From positions 1-28,723 of the forward strand of contig DNBB01000007.1 of the NCBI GenBank assembly GCA_003484685.1: 28,723 bases of DNA, given 5' to 3'. Positions 7,157 through 14,753 of the stretch are shown here, in pieces. The notes beneath the pieces are model-generated. The model saw only the letters and a program-made list of their open reading frames with translations. It ran no database searches and was not told the DNA's origin. Every line of letters starts with the position of its first letter. Within the stretch, counting starts at the first letter, position 1. The DNA comes from Candidatus Babelota bacterium (lineage in GTDB: Bacteria > Babelota > Babeliae > Babelales > Babelaceae). The translations under genes were made by a program, and so were the position numbers.

Positions 7157-8144
7157 GCAACTGATAACGTACAAAATCAATAGCACCTTTACCCGCAGCA
7201 CAAATGCCACTACCCGATGCTACAGGTGCTTGTCGATACGCCCACTGAACAACATCACCGGCAGCAAATACCCCATGCATACTTGTTTCACGGGTTATCG
7301 GATCAACAATAATATGCCCAGAAGAAGAGAGTTCAATCTGGCCATCAAACAGCCCGGTATTAGGCCCATGTCCAATCATAATAAACACACCAGAAACAGG
7401 CAAAACCTCGAAGGCTGATTCATCTTTATTAAAGAGCATAATACCACTCACCTGGGAGCCATCACCAAGAATTTCACGAGGCTCTCGACCATATAAAATT
7501 TCAATTTTGCCTTCATAGTCACGTAGCTTTTCGCGCACATAGCGCTGCGCACGCATTTCACGACCTCGAACCAATACGTAAACATGGCTTGCGTACTCCG
7601 CAAGATGAACAGCTGAAGTAAGTGCAGAATCACCACTTCCAACAACCGCTACCTCTTTACCTTCAAAAGCAAACGCATCACAGGTAGCACAACCAGAAAC
7701 ACCAGAGCCCCAATAACGTTCTTCACCAGGAATACCAATCTTACGTGGGCAGGAACCAGTTGCAATAATTACAGCTGACGCTTCCATTGTTTCTGCTTCA
7801 GCAAAATCCAACAAAAAAGGATAGCGTGTTAAATCTGCTGCAATTACCTTATCTTCCAAAAAAGTAACACCGCGAGACTTAGCTTGAGCAAGGATCGATT
7901 CCATAATGTCATAGCCACTTGCCGGTTGAATGCCCGGCCAATTTTCCACCCATTTAGCCCGCGTAATAAGCCCGCCAGGCTCATCGCCAGTAATCAAAAC
8001 CACCGGGATACGCGCGTCAGCGATATGCATAGCCGCTGACGCTCCGGCAGGCCCTGAACCTATAACAACTACCGGTAACTGCCGAGCAAATAAACCACCA
8101 CCAAGTAGTAATAAGGCAACAAACAAAGAACGCATTCCAACCAC
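7134..8144 (-). CDS. trxB: Thioredoxin reductase-like flavoprotein with a signal peptide
   Basis: Pyridine nucleotide-disulfide oxidoreductase that would pass electrons from NAD(P)H through FAD to a thioredoxin-like partner. The FAD motif is GSGPAG (29-34), the redox pair is CATC (152-155), the NAD(P)H motif GSGDSA (169-174), and the C-terminal FAD motif GVFAAGD is present. The NADPH-phosphate motif HRRxxxR is degenerate (VRGREMR, 192-198). Unlike cytosolic TrxB, it has an N-terminal signal or anchor (SLFVALLLLGGGLFA, residues 6-20) without a twin arginine. The GTG at 8144 has GGGAG five bases upstream and is preferred; the ATG at 8135 (333 aa) is an alternative that keeps the signal. No thioredoxin is adjacent. 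Enzyme family is sure; export is inference. Confidence 0.88.
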   Translation of the reverse strand: MVGMRSLFVALLLLGGGLFARQLPVVVIGSGPAGASAAMHIADARIPVVLITGDEPGGLITRAKWVENWPGIQPASGYDIMESILAQAKSRGVTFLEDKVIAADLTRYPFLLDFAEAETMEASAVIIATGSCPRKIGIPGEERYWGSGVSGCATCDAFAFEGKEVAVVGSGDSALTSAVHLAEYASHVYVLVRGREMRAQRYVREKLRDYEGKIEILYGREPREILGDGSQVSGIMLFNKDESAFEVLPVSGVFIMIGHGPNTGLFDGQIELSSSGHIIVDPITRETSMHGVFAAGDVVQWAYRQAPVASGSGICAAGKGAIDFVRYQLPTIAPQS

Positions 8145-8164
8145 GGTTACTCCCTCCCTATAGG

Positions 8165-8170
8165 ATTATA
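8165..8170 (-). promoter_or_regulatory. Possible -10 element for trxB
   Basis: TATAAT on the minus strand, 20 bases before the GTG start and immediately downstream of the rplQ terminator. The -35 position falls in the terminator stem and has no good match, so this is a partial promoter call. Confidence 0.4.
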
Positions 8171-8181
8171 CCTTTAAAAGC

Positions 8182-8210
8182 AAAAAGGCCTCCTGTTCAG
8201 GAGGCCTTTT
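8182..8210 (-). terminator. Intrinsic terminator of the ribosomal protein supercluster
   Basis: A 12-bp perfect stem (AAAAGGCCTCCT with AGGAGGCCTTTT, 8183-8194 with 8199-8210) has a four-base loop, and TTTTTG follows on the minus strand. It lies eight bases after the rplQ stop. The A/T flanks on both sides would also let it work on the plus strand. It is the strongest terminator in the window. Confidence 0.93.
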
Positions 8211-8217
8211 AAGTACC

Positions 8218-8574
8218 TTATACCCACTCGATACGAGCCATTTCCGCGGTATCACTCATGCGACGCCCCAAAAGAAGCACGCGTGTGTATCCCCCCGGAC
8301 GCTCGATATAGCGCGGAGCAATTTCTTTAAATAGCTTAACCAAAGCTTCTTCTTTGTAAGGAAGCAAGGCCTTTGCACGACGCCGTAGTGTCATCTCATT
8401 GCCACCACGGGCCAATGTTACTAACCGCTCAGCAAATCGACGGGCTTCTTTTGCACGAGCCTTGGTAGTCGTTAGAGAACCATTCATAATGAGCGAGATA
8501 ACTTGATTGCGCAAAACGGCCATTCTGAGTGGCCCCGCCATATTTAAGCGCTTAAAATTCTTCTGATGCTTCAC
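8218..8574 (-). CDS. rplQ: 50S ribosomal protein L17
   Basis: Large-subunit protein lining the exterior near the exit tunnel, 118 aa, usual length for a short bacterial L17. The N-terminus (MKHQKNFKRLN, then MAVLRNQ) matches the family's MRHRK...AMLRN pattern. A GTG start is used with AAGGA six bases upstream, two bases after the rpoA stop. It is the last gene of the cluster, as in the standard alpha operon, followed at once by the terminator hairpin. Confidence 0.95.
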   Translation of the reverse strand: MKHQKNFKRLNMAGPLRMAVLRNQVISLIMNGSLTTTKARAKEARRFAERLVTLARGGNEMTLRRRAKALLPYKEEALVKLFKEIAPRYIERPGGYTRVLLLGRRMSDTAEMARIEWV

Positions 8575-8576
8575 AG

Positions 8577-9623
8577 TTATTCCTTTGCCTTATCTTTTAT
8601 CGCAAGAAGATCGGCTTCTTGTATGTTCATATCAAGAGAAAGACCATGCTGTTTAAGGCCTTCCTTAACTTCGTCAAACGACTTTTTACCGAAATTTTTC
8701 GTCTTTTGTAGTGCATCCTCACTCATATTTACAAGATCAATAATACGAGCAACCCCCGCATTAATGAGACAATTATGAGCACGAACTGAAAACTCGAGTG
8801 CATCAATTGGTTTTAAGAGAAGGTCTACTGGCAAACCGCCCACTAAAACCTCGCCCTTTTCATGACGCGTAACACTTTGAGCTTCCTCAGCAACTTTAGA
8901 AATAGCATTAAATGGTATTTCTTGAACAGATAGAAAGTGTTCAAGCTGGGTACGCAATACAGAAACTGCATAGTTAACTGCATCGACAGGTGATATAGTT
9001 CCATCCGTTTCAACCGATAAAACCAGCTTATCGTAGTCTATCGTGTCACCAACACGCGTCTTAAAAACATCGTATGAAACTTTTCGTACCGGAGCAAACA
9101 CTGCATCAAGGTAAATTTTCCCATCCGGTTGCAGCATTTGTCCCACCGGCCATTTTGCAGGTCGATATCCGCGTCCACCTTCAACGAAAAATTCGATTTC
9201 TAATGAACCGTTTTTTGCAACATGAGCTATCATATGGTCTTGATTCAAGAGTTCAAGATGATCATCTGCAACGATATCTTTAACCGTTGCAACTGACTCT
9301 CCATTTACAGAAAGACGCATAACACCTGGTTCCCCAGTTTTGTTACGTACGACGATCTCCTTAATATTAAGGATTACTTGCATAGCATCTTCAATGACAC
9401 CAGGCAAAACGGAGAACTCGTTATTAACACCCTTGATAATAACACTGGTAACCGCCGCACCCTCAATACCGCCCAACAATACACGCCGTAGCGCGTTTCC
9501 AAACGTCAAGCCAAAACCAGGCTCCAAGGGCTGCGCCACCAATCGACCTTCAGACTGAGTCAATATTTCCGCATCCCACTTCACCTTAGAAATAGTCAGC
9601 GGTTGATACGTCTTTCTATCCAT
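8577..9623 (-). CDS. rpoA: DNA-directed RNA polymerase subunit alpha
   Basis: Alpha subunit that dimerises to nucleate RNA polymerase assembly; 348 aa with both domains. The N-terminal assembly domain contains FGLTFGNALRRVLL, the conserved beta-contacting and dimer segment. After a linker (about residues 235-265), the C-terminal domain has VRAHNCL and a helix-hairpin-helix-like NFGKKSFDEVKEGL, so promoter UP-element binding should be retained. GGAG lies five bases before the ATG. A 49-base gap separates it from rpsD, among the widest gaps in the cluster, and its stop is two bases before rplQ. Confidence 0.97.
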   Translation of the reverse strand: MDRKTYQPLTISKVKWDAEILTQSEGRLVAQPLEPGFGLTFGNALRRVLLGGIEGAAVTSVIIKGVNNEFSVLPGVIEDAMQVILNIKEIVVRNKTGEPGVMRLSVNGESVATVKDIVADDHLELLNQDHMIAHVAKNGSLEIEFFVEGGRGYRPAKWPVGQMLQPDGKIYLDAVFAPVRKVSYDVFKTRVGDTIDYDKLVLSVETDGTISPVDAVNYAVSVLRTQLEHFLSVQEIPFNAISKVAEEAQSVTRHEKGEVLVGGLPVDLLLKPIDALEFSVRAHNCLINAGVARIIDLVNMSEDALQKTKNFGKKSFDEVKEGLKQHGLSLDMNIQEADLLAIKDKAKE

Positions 9624-9672
9624 CTAAACTCCACGATTATTTTACGTCCACCAACACCATTGAAGCTCATTA

Positions 9673-10239
9673 CTACTTCGAATACAACTCAACAATAGCG
9701 CTATCGTTTACCTGCATCATGACATCGTCACGAACTGGCATACGAAGAACCTTGCCTTTACGTGCTTTTTTGTCCTGCTCAAGCCACTCAGGAACTTTAT
9801 GCACAGGACCACGCTTATCCACTACTTCTTTAAGAAAACCTTCTTTTTCTAAAGATAGAGGAGAAAGGGAAATTTCATCGTCAATGCGCACGAGATATGA
9901 AGGAGAGTGAACTCGTCCACCGTTAACAAAAACATGACCATGCACAACAATTTGTCTAGCTTGGGCACGGCTTCCTGCTAACTTGAGTCGGTAGACTACA
10001 TTGTCTAAACGACGCTCCAGCATACTCAGCAACATTTCACCCGTTGCATGCTGGCTTTTTACAGCCATATCAAAAAAGCGCTTAAACTGCCGCTCACGCA
10101 TACCGTAGGCTTGCTTTAAATTTTGCTTTTCACGAAGCTGCCGGCCATATTCTGTAACTTTTTGCGCACGCTTAGTAACCACGCCCTTTTGCTTGGTTTC
10201 TTCACGCCCGCGACCCGTTTCTCTTGTTTTACGTTCCAT
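9673..10239 (-). CDS. rpsD: 30S ribosomal protein S4 (short N-terminus)
   Basis: Primary 16S rRNA binder that starts small-subunit assembly. The core is typical: EYGRQLREKQNLKQAYG, ERRLDNVVYRL, the S4 RNA-binding domain (ARQIVVHGHVFVNG) and the C-terminal IVELYSK. At 188 aa it is about 20 residues shorter than E. coli S4. The N-terminal segment before the EYG motif is only about 28 residues, has no zinc cysteines and lacks the usual MARY-type start. An in-frame TGA stands four codons upstream of the ATG, so the short form is real in this sequence. It may autoregulate the alpha operon as in other bacteria; no leader structure was identified. Confidence 0.95.
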   Translation of the reverse strand: MERKTRETGRGREETKQKGVVTKRAQKVTEYGRQLREKQNLKQAYGMRERQFKRFFDMAVKSQHATGEMLLSMLERRLDNVVYRLKLAGSRAQARQIVVHGHVFVNGGRVHSPSYLVRIDDEISLSPLSLEKEGFLKEVVDKRGPVHKVPEWLEQDKKARKGKVLRMPVRDDVMMQVNDSAIVELYSK

Positions 10240-10279
10240 TAATTATCTCTCAACACAAGTTATTGCACACTATTCCAAA

Positions 10280-10663
10280 CTAGACGCGCCGCTTCTTAGG
10301 CGCACGGCACCCATTATGAGGAAGCGGTGTTACATCGCGCAACGCCAAAATATTTAAACCTTGCGCCTGAAGTGAGCGCACAACTGCATCGCGCCCAGCA
10401 CCCGGCCCCTGAAGGTTAACTTCAAGGTTTTTTACGCCAAAAACGGACATCTCTTTTGATAGTTGGACGCCAATCTGAGAACCCGCGTACGGCGTTCCTT
10501 TGCGAGAGCCTTTAAAGCCCAAGCGGCCAGAACTGCAACGCAAGAGTACATCACCCTCTAAAGTCGTAACCGAAACCAAAGTGTTGTTAAAGCTCGACTT
10601 CACATGAACGATTGCAGAATCAACCTGACGACGCGTTTTTTTTGTTTTCTTTGTATAGGCCAT
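10280..10663 (-). CDS. rpsK: 30S ribosomal protein S11
   Basis: Platform protein contacting the 16S decoding region and the Shine-Dalgarno helix; 127 aa. Family motifs are clear: IVHVKSSFNNTLVSVT near the N-terminus, GFKGSRKGTPYA, and the C-terminal DVTPLPHNGCRAPKKRRV. The chosen ATG gives the normal MAYTKKTKK start; an in-frame TTG at 10684 would add an unneeded MLSWDTE. It lies 24 bases after rpsM and 40 before rpsD. Confidence 0.96.
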   Translation of the reverse strand: MAYTKKTKKTRRQVDSAIVHVKSSFNNTLVSVTTLEGDVLLRCSSGRLGFKGSRKGTPYAGSQIGVQLSKEMSVFGVKNLEVNLQGPGAGRDAVVRSLQAQGLNILALRDVTPLPHNGCRAPKKRRV

Positions 10664-10687
10664 TTCAGTATCCCAACTCAACAAGCA

Positions 10688-11071
10688 TTATTTCTTAGTT
10701 ACTTTGCGTTTACCTGCAACGGCTGTGCCACGAGGCCCTTTACGTGTACGCGCATTGGTCTTGGTACGCTGACCACGCACCGGCAAACCCCGAGCATGTC
10801 GCGTTCCACGATATGAACCAATTGCACGAAGACGTTTTATATCTTCACTTTCCTTACGGCGCAAATCGCCCTCAGTAAGATATTTTTCTGCAATTTCATG
10901 CTGAAGAGCAGCAACCTGAGCTTCAGTAAGATCTTTAACACGAACCGAAAAATCAATAGCTAACTTAGTCAAAATTTCTCGTGACCGCGCCAACCCAATT
11001 CCAAAAATATAAGGCAATGCATATTCTATGCGCTTGCTGTTTGGGAGATCAACACCCTGTATCCTTGCCAT
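10688..11071 (-). CDS. rpsM: 30S ribosomal protein S13
   Basis: Small-subunit head protein that contacts the P-site tRNA and forms bridges to L5; 127 aa. The N-terminus MARIQGVDLPNSKRIEYAL and the helix-hairpin-helix (IFGIGLARSREIL) are typical. So is the basic tail (GLPVRGQRTKTNARTRKG) that reaches the tRNA. It follows rpmJ by 32 bases, the normal start of an alpha operon. Confidence 0.97.
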   Translation of the reverse strand: MARIQGVDLPNSKRIEYALPYIFGIGLARSREILTKLAIDFSVRVKDLTEAQVAALQHEIAEKYLTEGDLRRKESEDIKRLRAIGSYRGTRHARGLPVRGQRTKTNARTRKGPRGTAVAGKRKVTKK

Positions 11072-11103
11072 ACAGTCCTTTTACTATACGTAATCAATCA
11101 AAA

Positions 11104-11220
11104 CTAACCTTGACGCTGTTTGTGCCGCGGATTGCTCTTGCACAAAACACGAACTATTCCCTTGCGACGAACAATGCGACAATCTTTACACATTGGACGC
11201 ACCGATGTTCTTACTTTCAT
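11104..11220 (-). CDS. rpmJ: 50S ribosomal protein L36, zinc-binding form
   Basis: A 38-aa protein, read directly from the sequence: it starts MKVRTSVRPMCKDC and ends KSNPRHKQRQG. Cys11, Cys14, Cys27 and His33 form the classical L36 zinc ribbon, so this is the zinc-dependent C+ type. It sits between infA and rpsM, its usual position at the spc/alpha junction, with 35 and 32 base gaps. Confidence 0.95.
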   Translation of the reverse strand: MKVRTSVRPMCKDCRIVRRKGIVRVLCKSNPRHKQRQG

Positions 11221-11255
11221 TGTGAAACCTCAATATACCTTAGGTATGAAAAAAT

Positions 11256-11498
11256 TTAAACTGCACCTTTTTTATATCTCAAAACAATACGCCCACGGGT
11301 CAAGTCATAGGGAGACAATTCAAGAGCAACTTTATCGCCGGGCAAAATACGAATATAATTCATCCGCATACGTCCAGATATATGTCCCAAAACAATATGC
11401 CCACCTTCAACCTCGACACGAAACATAGCGTTTGGAAGCGTTTCCTTCACTATGCCATCAAGACGAATAACATCTTCTTTTTGATTATTCTTTACCAC
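11256..11498 (-). CDS. infA: Translation initiation factor IF-1
   Basis: S1/OB-fold protein that occupies the ribosomal A site during initiation. Family sequence is plain: EDVIRLDGIVKETLPNAMF, HISGRMRMNYIRILPGD and SPYDLTRGRIVLRYK. I place the start at GTG 11498 (80 aa, MVKNNQKEDV) because AGG lies six bases upstream and the product begins close to normal IF-1 length (about 72 aa). A GTG at 11522 would add eight residues and overlap map. It follows the map stop by seven bases. Confidence 0.93.
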   Translation of the reverse strand: MVKNNQKEDVIRLDGIVKETLPNAMFRVEVEGGHIVLGHISGRMRMNYIRILPGDKVALELSPYDLTRGRIVLRYKKGAV

Positions 11499-11505
11499 CC
11501 AACAC

Positions 11506-12267
11506 CTACCTACCGCTAACACGCGTTACAACTTCAGGACCATTTGCCGTTACCAAGACCGTATTTTCATAATGTGCTGTTAAGCCGCCATCCTTGGTAA
11601 AAACTGACCACCCATCAGACGCATCAACAAACACTTGAAAATCGCCCTCAGTCAACATTGGCTCAATAGCAAAGGTCATTCCCTCCTTTAACAGAGGCCC
11701 AGCCCCCGGTTTACCATAATTTGGAATCTCCGGTTCCTCATGCATATGCCGCCCAATACCATGGCCGCAAAAATCACGTACAACACCGAACCCGGAGGAC
11801 TCTATTGTAGTCTGTATAGCAGCAGAGATATCAAATAATCGTTTACCAGGAAGCGCGTTTTTGATGCCCGCATTAAATGACGCTTCAGCAACTTCAGCGA
11901 GCCGTTTACCAACAGACGCAACCTCTCCGACGAAAAACGTTCGCGCAGCATCCGCACAATATCCACGCCAAGCGGCACATATATCAACTTTAACAATATC
12001 TCCCGGCTTAACAACAACGCGAGAAGACGGTACACCATGAACCAAAACATCATTAAGCGAGATGCAGCTTACATGTCGATATCCATGATACCCCTTAGTC
12101 TGAGAGATCATAGACTTGCGGCGCAACTCAGCCTGAATCCAAGAATCAATCTCTAGTGTTGTCATCCCCGGATGAACCACTTCAGACAATTGCAAAAAAA
12201 GCTCCCCTAGGCGCTCACCAGCACCCCGCATCATCTGCAACGCTTCTCTGCCTCTTACCGCGATCAT
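11506..12267 (-). CDS. map: Methionine aminopeptidase, type I
   Basis: Removes the initiator methionine from nascent proteins at the ribosome. At 253 aa it is the ordinary type Ia length without an N-terminal zinc-finger extension. The metal ligands are all visible: Asp95, Asp106, His169, Glu202 and Glu234, with catalytic His77 in VLVHGVP. The GHGIGRHMHEEP and FAIEPMLTEG blocks are complete. It lies six bases after adk and seven before infA, the common secY-adk-map-infA order. Confidence 0.96.
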   Translation of the reverse strand: MIAVRGREALQMMRGAGERLGELFLQLSEVVHPGMTTLEIDSWIQAELRRKSMISQTKGYHGYRHVSCISLNDVLVHGVPSSRVVVKPGDIVKVDICAAWRGYCADAARTFFVGEVASVGKRLAEVAEASFNAGIKNALPGKRLFDISAAIQTTIESSGFGVVRDFCGHGIGRHMHEEPEIPNYGKPGAGPLLKEGMTFAIEPMLTEGDFQVFVDASDGWSVFTKDGGLTAHYENTVLVTANGPEVVTRVSGR

Positions 12268-12273
12268 TGTATC

Positions 12274-12975
12274 CTAGCTATTTTTAAAAACCTTTACAGA
12301 ACTACACGCTCGCAACGCAGCAACAAAATCATCAAAAACATCTTCAACCGGTGCCAATACATTAAGCCGAGCAACGGCAACACCATGCTGTTGGTAATAA
12401 TCTTTTAATGCATCTGCTTGCTCGTGATACACCTTCAATCGCACGCGCACCGCATCAGCTGTATCATCACTACGAATTTGCAGCGGGGCCCCACAACGAT
12501 CACAAACTGAGTCATTACGAGGTGCTAACTGCTCATCGAGTAAGGAATACACCGCGCCACACTGCTTGTGCGAACAAACACGCCGCGAGGTTAATCGACG
12601 CGCCACTTCTTCATCAGAAAGCTCAAACAAAAGCATACATGGCGAAAAGCCCGCAAGGTCCTGCAACATACTAGTCAGAGCAACAGCCTGAGCACGCGTT
12701 CTAGGAAAACCATCCAATAAAAGATCTTTATCTTTTGGCGCCTTTGAAAGCAACCATGAACGCACCGTATCAATAACGACATTATCAGGTACGAGTTTAC
12801 CAGATCTAACAAAAAGGTCTATCTGCTGCCCAAGCTCACCGCCTTCTGCAGCTTGCCACTTTAACAAATTCCCGATAGAAACATGCTCAAACGGCAGTCT
12901 TTCGACTGCCATTTGAGATACTGTTCCTTTACCAGATCCTGGAGGCCCCATCAAAACAACTAATTGCTGATTCAT
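12274..12975 (-). CDS. adk: Adenylate kinase, zinc-LID type
   Basis: Interconverts ATP plus AMP and two ADP. The P-loop is GPPGSGKGT (10-18), and DGFPRT (88-93) supplies a conserved Arg. The LID carries four cysteines (Cys134, Cys139, Cys158, Cys161) typical of zinc-stabilised long-form kinases, though the first pair is C-x4-C rather than C-x2-C. The AMP-binding motif, usually STGDMLR, reads SIGNLLK (33-39), so the usual Thr, Asp and Arg are replaced by Ile, Asn and Lys. Length is 233 aa, slightly above the usual 214-220. It starts two bases after the secY stop. Adenylate kinase is the best call from family and synteny, but nucleotide preference could differ. Confidence 0.9.
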   Translation of the reverse strand: MNQQLVVLMGPPGSGKGTVSQMAVERLPFEHVSIGNLLKWQAAEGGELGQQIDLFVRSGKLVPDNVVIDTVRSWLLSKAPKDKDLLLDGFPRTRAQAVALTSMLQDLAGFSPCMLLFELSDEEVARRLTSRRVCSHKQCGAVYSLLDEQLAPRNDSVCDRCGAPLQIRSDDTADAVRVRLKVYHEQADALKDYYQQHGVAVARLNVLAPVEDVFDDFVAALRACSSVKVFKNS

Positions 12976-12977
12976 GG

Positions 12978-14300
12978 TTACTGCACCTTATTCTTCATTC
13001 GGCCAGCAGAAAGAAAACCTTCATACCGACGTTCGATCAAATAAGACTCTACTTGAGAAGCAAATTCAAGAGCCACACCAACCGCAATCAACAATGAAGT
13101 ACCTGTCAGGAAGAATGGCATATAAACAAATCGATACATAAGGTTTGGCAGAACAGACAAAAAGCCCAAGTACAGGGCGCCCAAAAGGCCTACACGCGTC
13201 AAAATGTAGTAGAAAAAGTCCGCCGTACTTTTGCCTGGGCGAATCCCTGGAACAAAACCACCACTTTTCTTCATCTGATCAGCAAGCTTAACTGGGTTAT
13301 AAACAAGTTCCGTATAAAAATACGTAAAGAAGACAATTAACCCAAACTGTAGGAGGTTGTACAAAAAGCTTGTGCGCCAACCCGTACTCAAAATAGCTGC
13401 CGCAACGCCCTTAAATAAACCCGCCCACTGCAAAATACCCGCCAAAATGGAAGGAATCTGCAAGAAAGAGCTCGCAAAAATAACAGGCATAACACCCGAG
13501 GTATTAATCTTAAAAGGAATATAGGAGCTTTGCCCACCATATACCTTACGACCTACAACACGGCGTGCATACTGCACTGGAATCTTGCGCTCACCCTTTT
13601 CTAAATAAACAATAGCCGCAGTCAAGATGAGATAGAAAAGCAGAACAAAAAACGCAACAAAAAGATGCATAGAACCGGTCTGTACCGCATTTACCGTCTG
13701 GATAGCGTCATTCGGAAATTGTGCAACAATGCTCGCAAAAATCAGCATTGAACTACCATTACCAATCCCCATCAGTGAGATCTGTTCTCCCATCCACATG
13801 ATAAACATAGAAGCGACAGTTAAAGAAAGAACGAACACAAAACGGAAACCAAATCCCGGGGAAATTACCGCGCCCATAGCCTCTAAGGCCGCGGCATATC
13901 CCGTACTGTATGATATACTCAAAGCAAGAGTCAAATAACGAGTATACTGATTCATGATCTTATACCCGTAGTCGCCCTCTTTCATCAGTTGCTCAAAATA
14001 CGGGACAGTGAATCCCATAAACTGCATGATAATGGATGCGGTAATATAGGGCGAAATGCCAAGCGCAAACAACATTCCTCTCGACAAGCTTCCCGCCGAG
14101 ACCATGTCTAAATACGACAAAACACCACCCAAAACCTGACTGCCATGCTCAAGGGTCTGCTTCAAAAAGACCACATCAACACCAACCGCCGGTATATACG
14201 AGCCAATACGATATACAATCAACACCGCTAAGGTGAAGACTAACTTGCGAGCAAGCTCAGGAATAAAAAAAATATTCCTTAAATTCCGAATAAGAACCAC
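12978..14300 (-). CDS. secY: Protein translocase subunit SecY
   Basis: Channel of the Sec translocon in the inner membrane; 440 aa with ten predicted membrane helices. The N-terminus (IPELARKLVFTL, then YRIGSYIPAVGV) and the segment GIGNGSSMLIF are typical. The cytoplasmic loop YARRVVGRKVYGGQSSYIP and the C-terminal tail SYLIERRYEGFL are also typical. It starts at GTG with GAGG six bases upstream, three bases after the rplO stop, as in a standard spc operon. It would export the signal-peptide proteins at 908-3399 and 7134-8144. Confidence 0.97.
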   Translation of the reverse strand: MVLIRNLRNIFFIPELARKLVFTLAVLIVYRIGSYIPAVGVDVVFLKQTLEHGSQVLGGVLSYLDMVSAGSLSRGMLFALGISPYITASIIMQFMGFTVPYFEQLMKEGDYGYKIMNQYTRYLTLALSISYSTGYAAALEAMGAVISPGFGFRFVFVLSLTVASMFIMWMGEQISLMGIGNGSSMLIFASIVAQFPNDAIQTVNAVQTGSMHLFVAFFVLLFYLILTAAIVYLEKGERKIPVQYARRVVGRKVYGGQSSYIPFKINTSGVMPVIFASSFLQIPSILAGILQWAGLFKGVAAAILSTGWRTSFLYNLLQFGLIVFFTYFYTELVYNPVKLADQMKKSGGFVPGIRPGKSTADFFYYILTRVGLLGALYLGFLSVLPNLMYRFVYMPFFLTGTSLLIAVGVALEFASQVESYLIERRYEGFLSAGRMKNKVQ

Positions 14301-14303
14301 AAC

Positions 14304-14753
14304 CTACCTCTCCTTGGTTAGATGTGCCGCGCCACCCTTTGCCTCTAAAGCTGCTTTAGCCGAACTACTGAAAGCATCTGCATGAACGACAAGCTTTTTA
14401 TCAAGGTCGCCCCCGCCCAAAACTTTGATCGTTGCCGAATTACCCGAACGAAGAAGCCCGCGCTCAACCAATGCCTGGCGGGTTATCTCCTGTCCATCTT
14501 CAAACAACTTACCCAATTGACCAACATTAAAGATCACAACTTCTTCTTGGAAACGTAGATTATTAAACCCACGCTTTGGAAGACGCCGCGCCAATGGCAT
14601 TTGGCCACCCTCAAAAATACCGCCCTTAGCACCGCCAGAACGCGACTTTTGTCCGCGCTGACCCTTGCCACAGCTGCCACCACGACAGCCGCCACGGCCG
14701 ATGCGCTTACGCGCCTTTAATAACTTGGTTTGATTATGCAGACTGAATACCAT
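14304..14753 (-). CDS. rplO: 50S ribosomal protein L15
   Basis: Late-assembling large-subunit protein near the central protuberance; 149 aa. The basic Gly-rich N-terminal tail (KRIGRGGCRGGSCGKGQRGQKSR) is recognisable and carries two cysteines (Cys23, Cys28). The central GGQMPLARRLPKRGFNN block and a C-terminal Ala-rich domain follow. The start lies 20 bases inside the end of rpsE. There is no room for rpmD (L30), which usually sits between these two genes. Confidence 0.95.
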   Translation of the reverse strand: MVFSLHNQTKLLKARKRIGRGGCRGGSCGKGQRGQKSRSGGAKGGIFEGGQMPLARRLPKRGFNNLRFQEEVVIFNVGQLGKLFEDGQEITRQALVERGLLRSGNSATIKVLGGGDLDKKLVVHADAFSSSAKAALEAKGGAAHLTKER

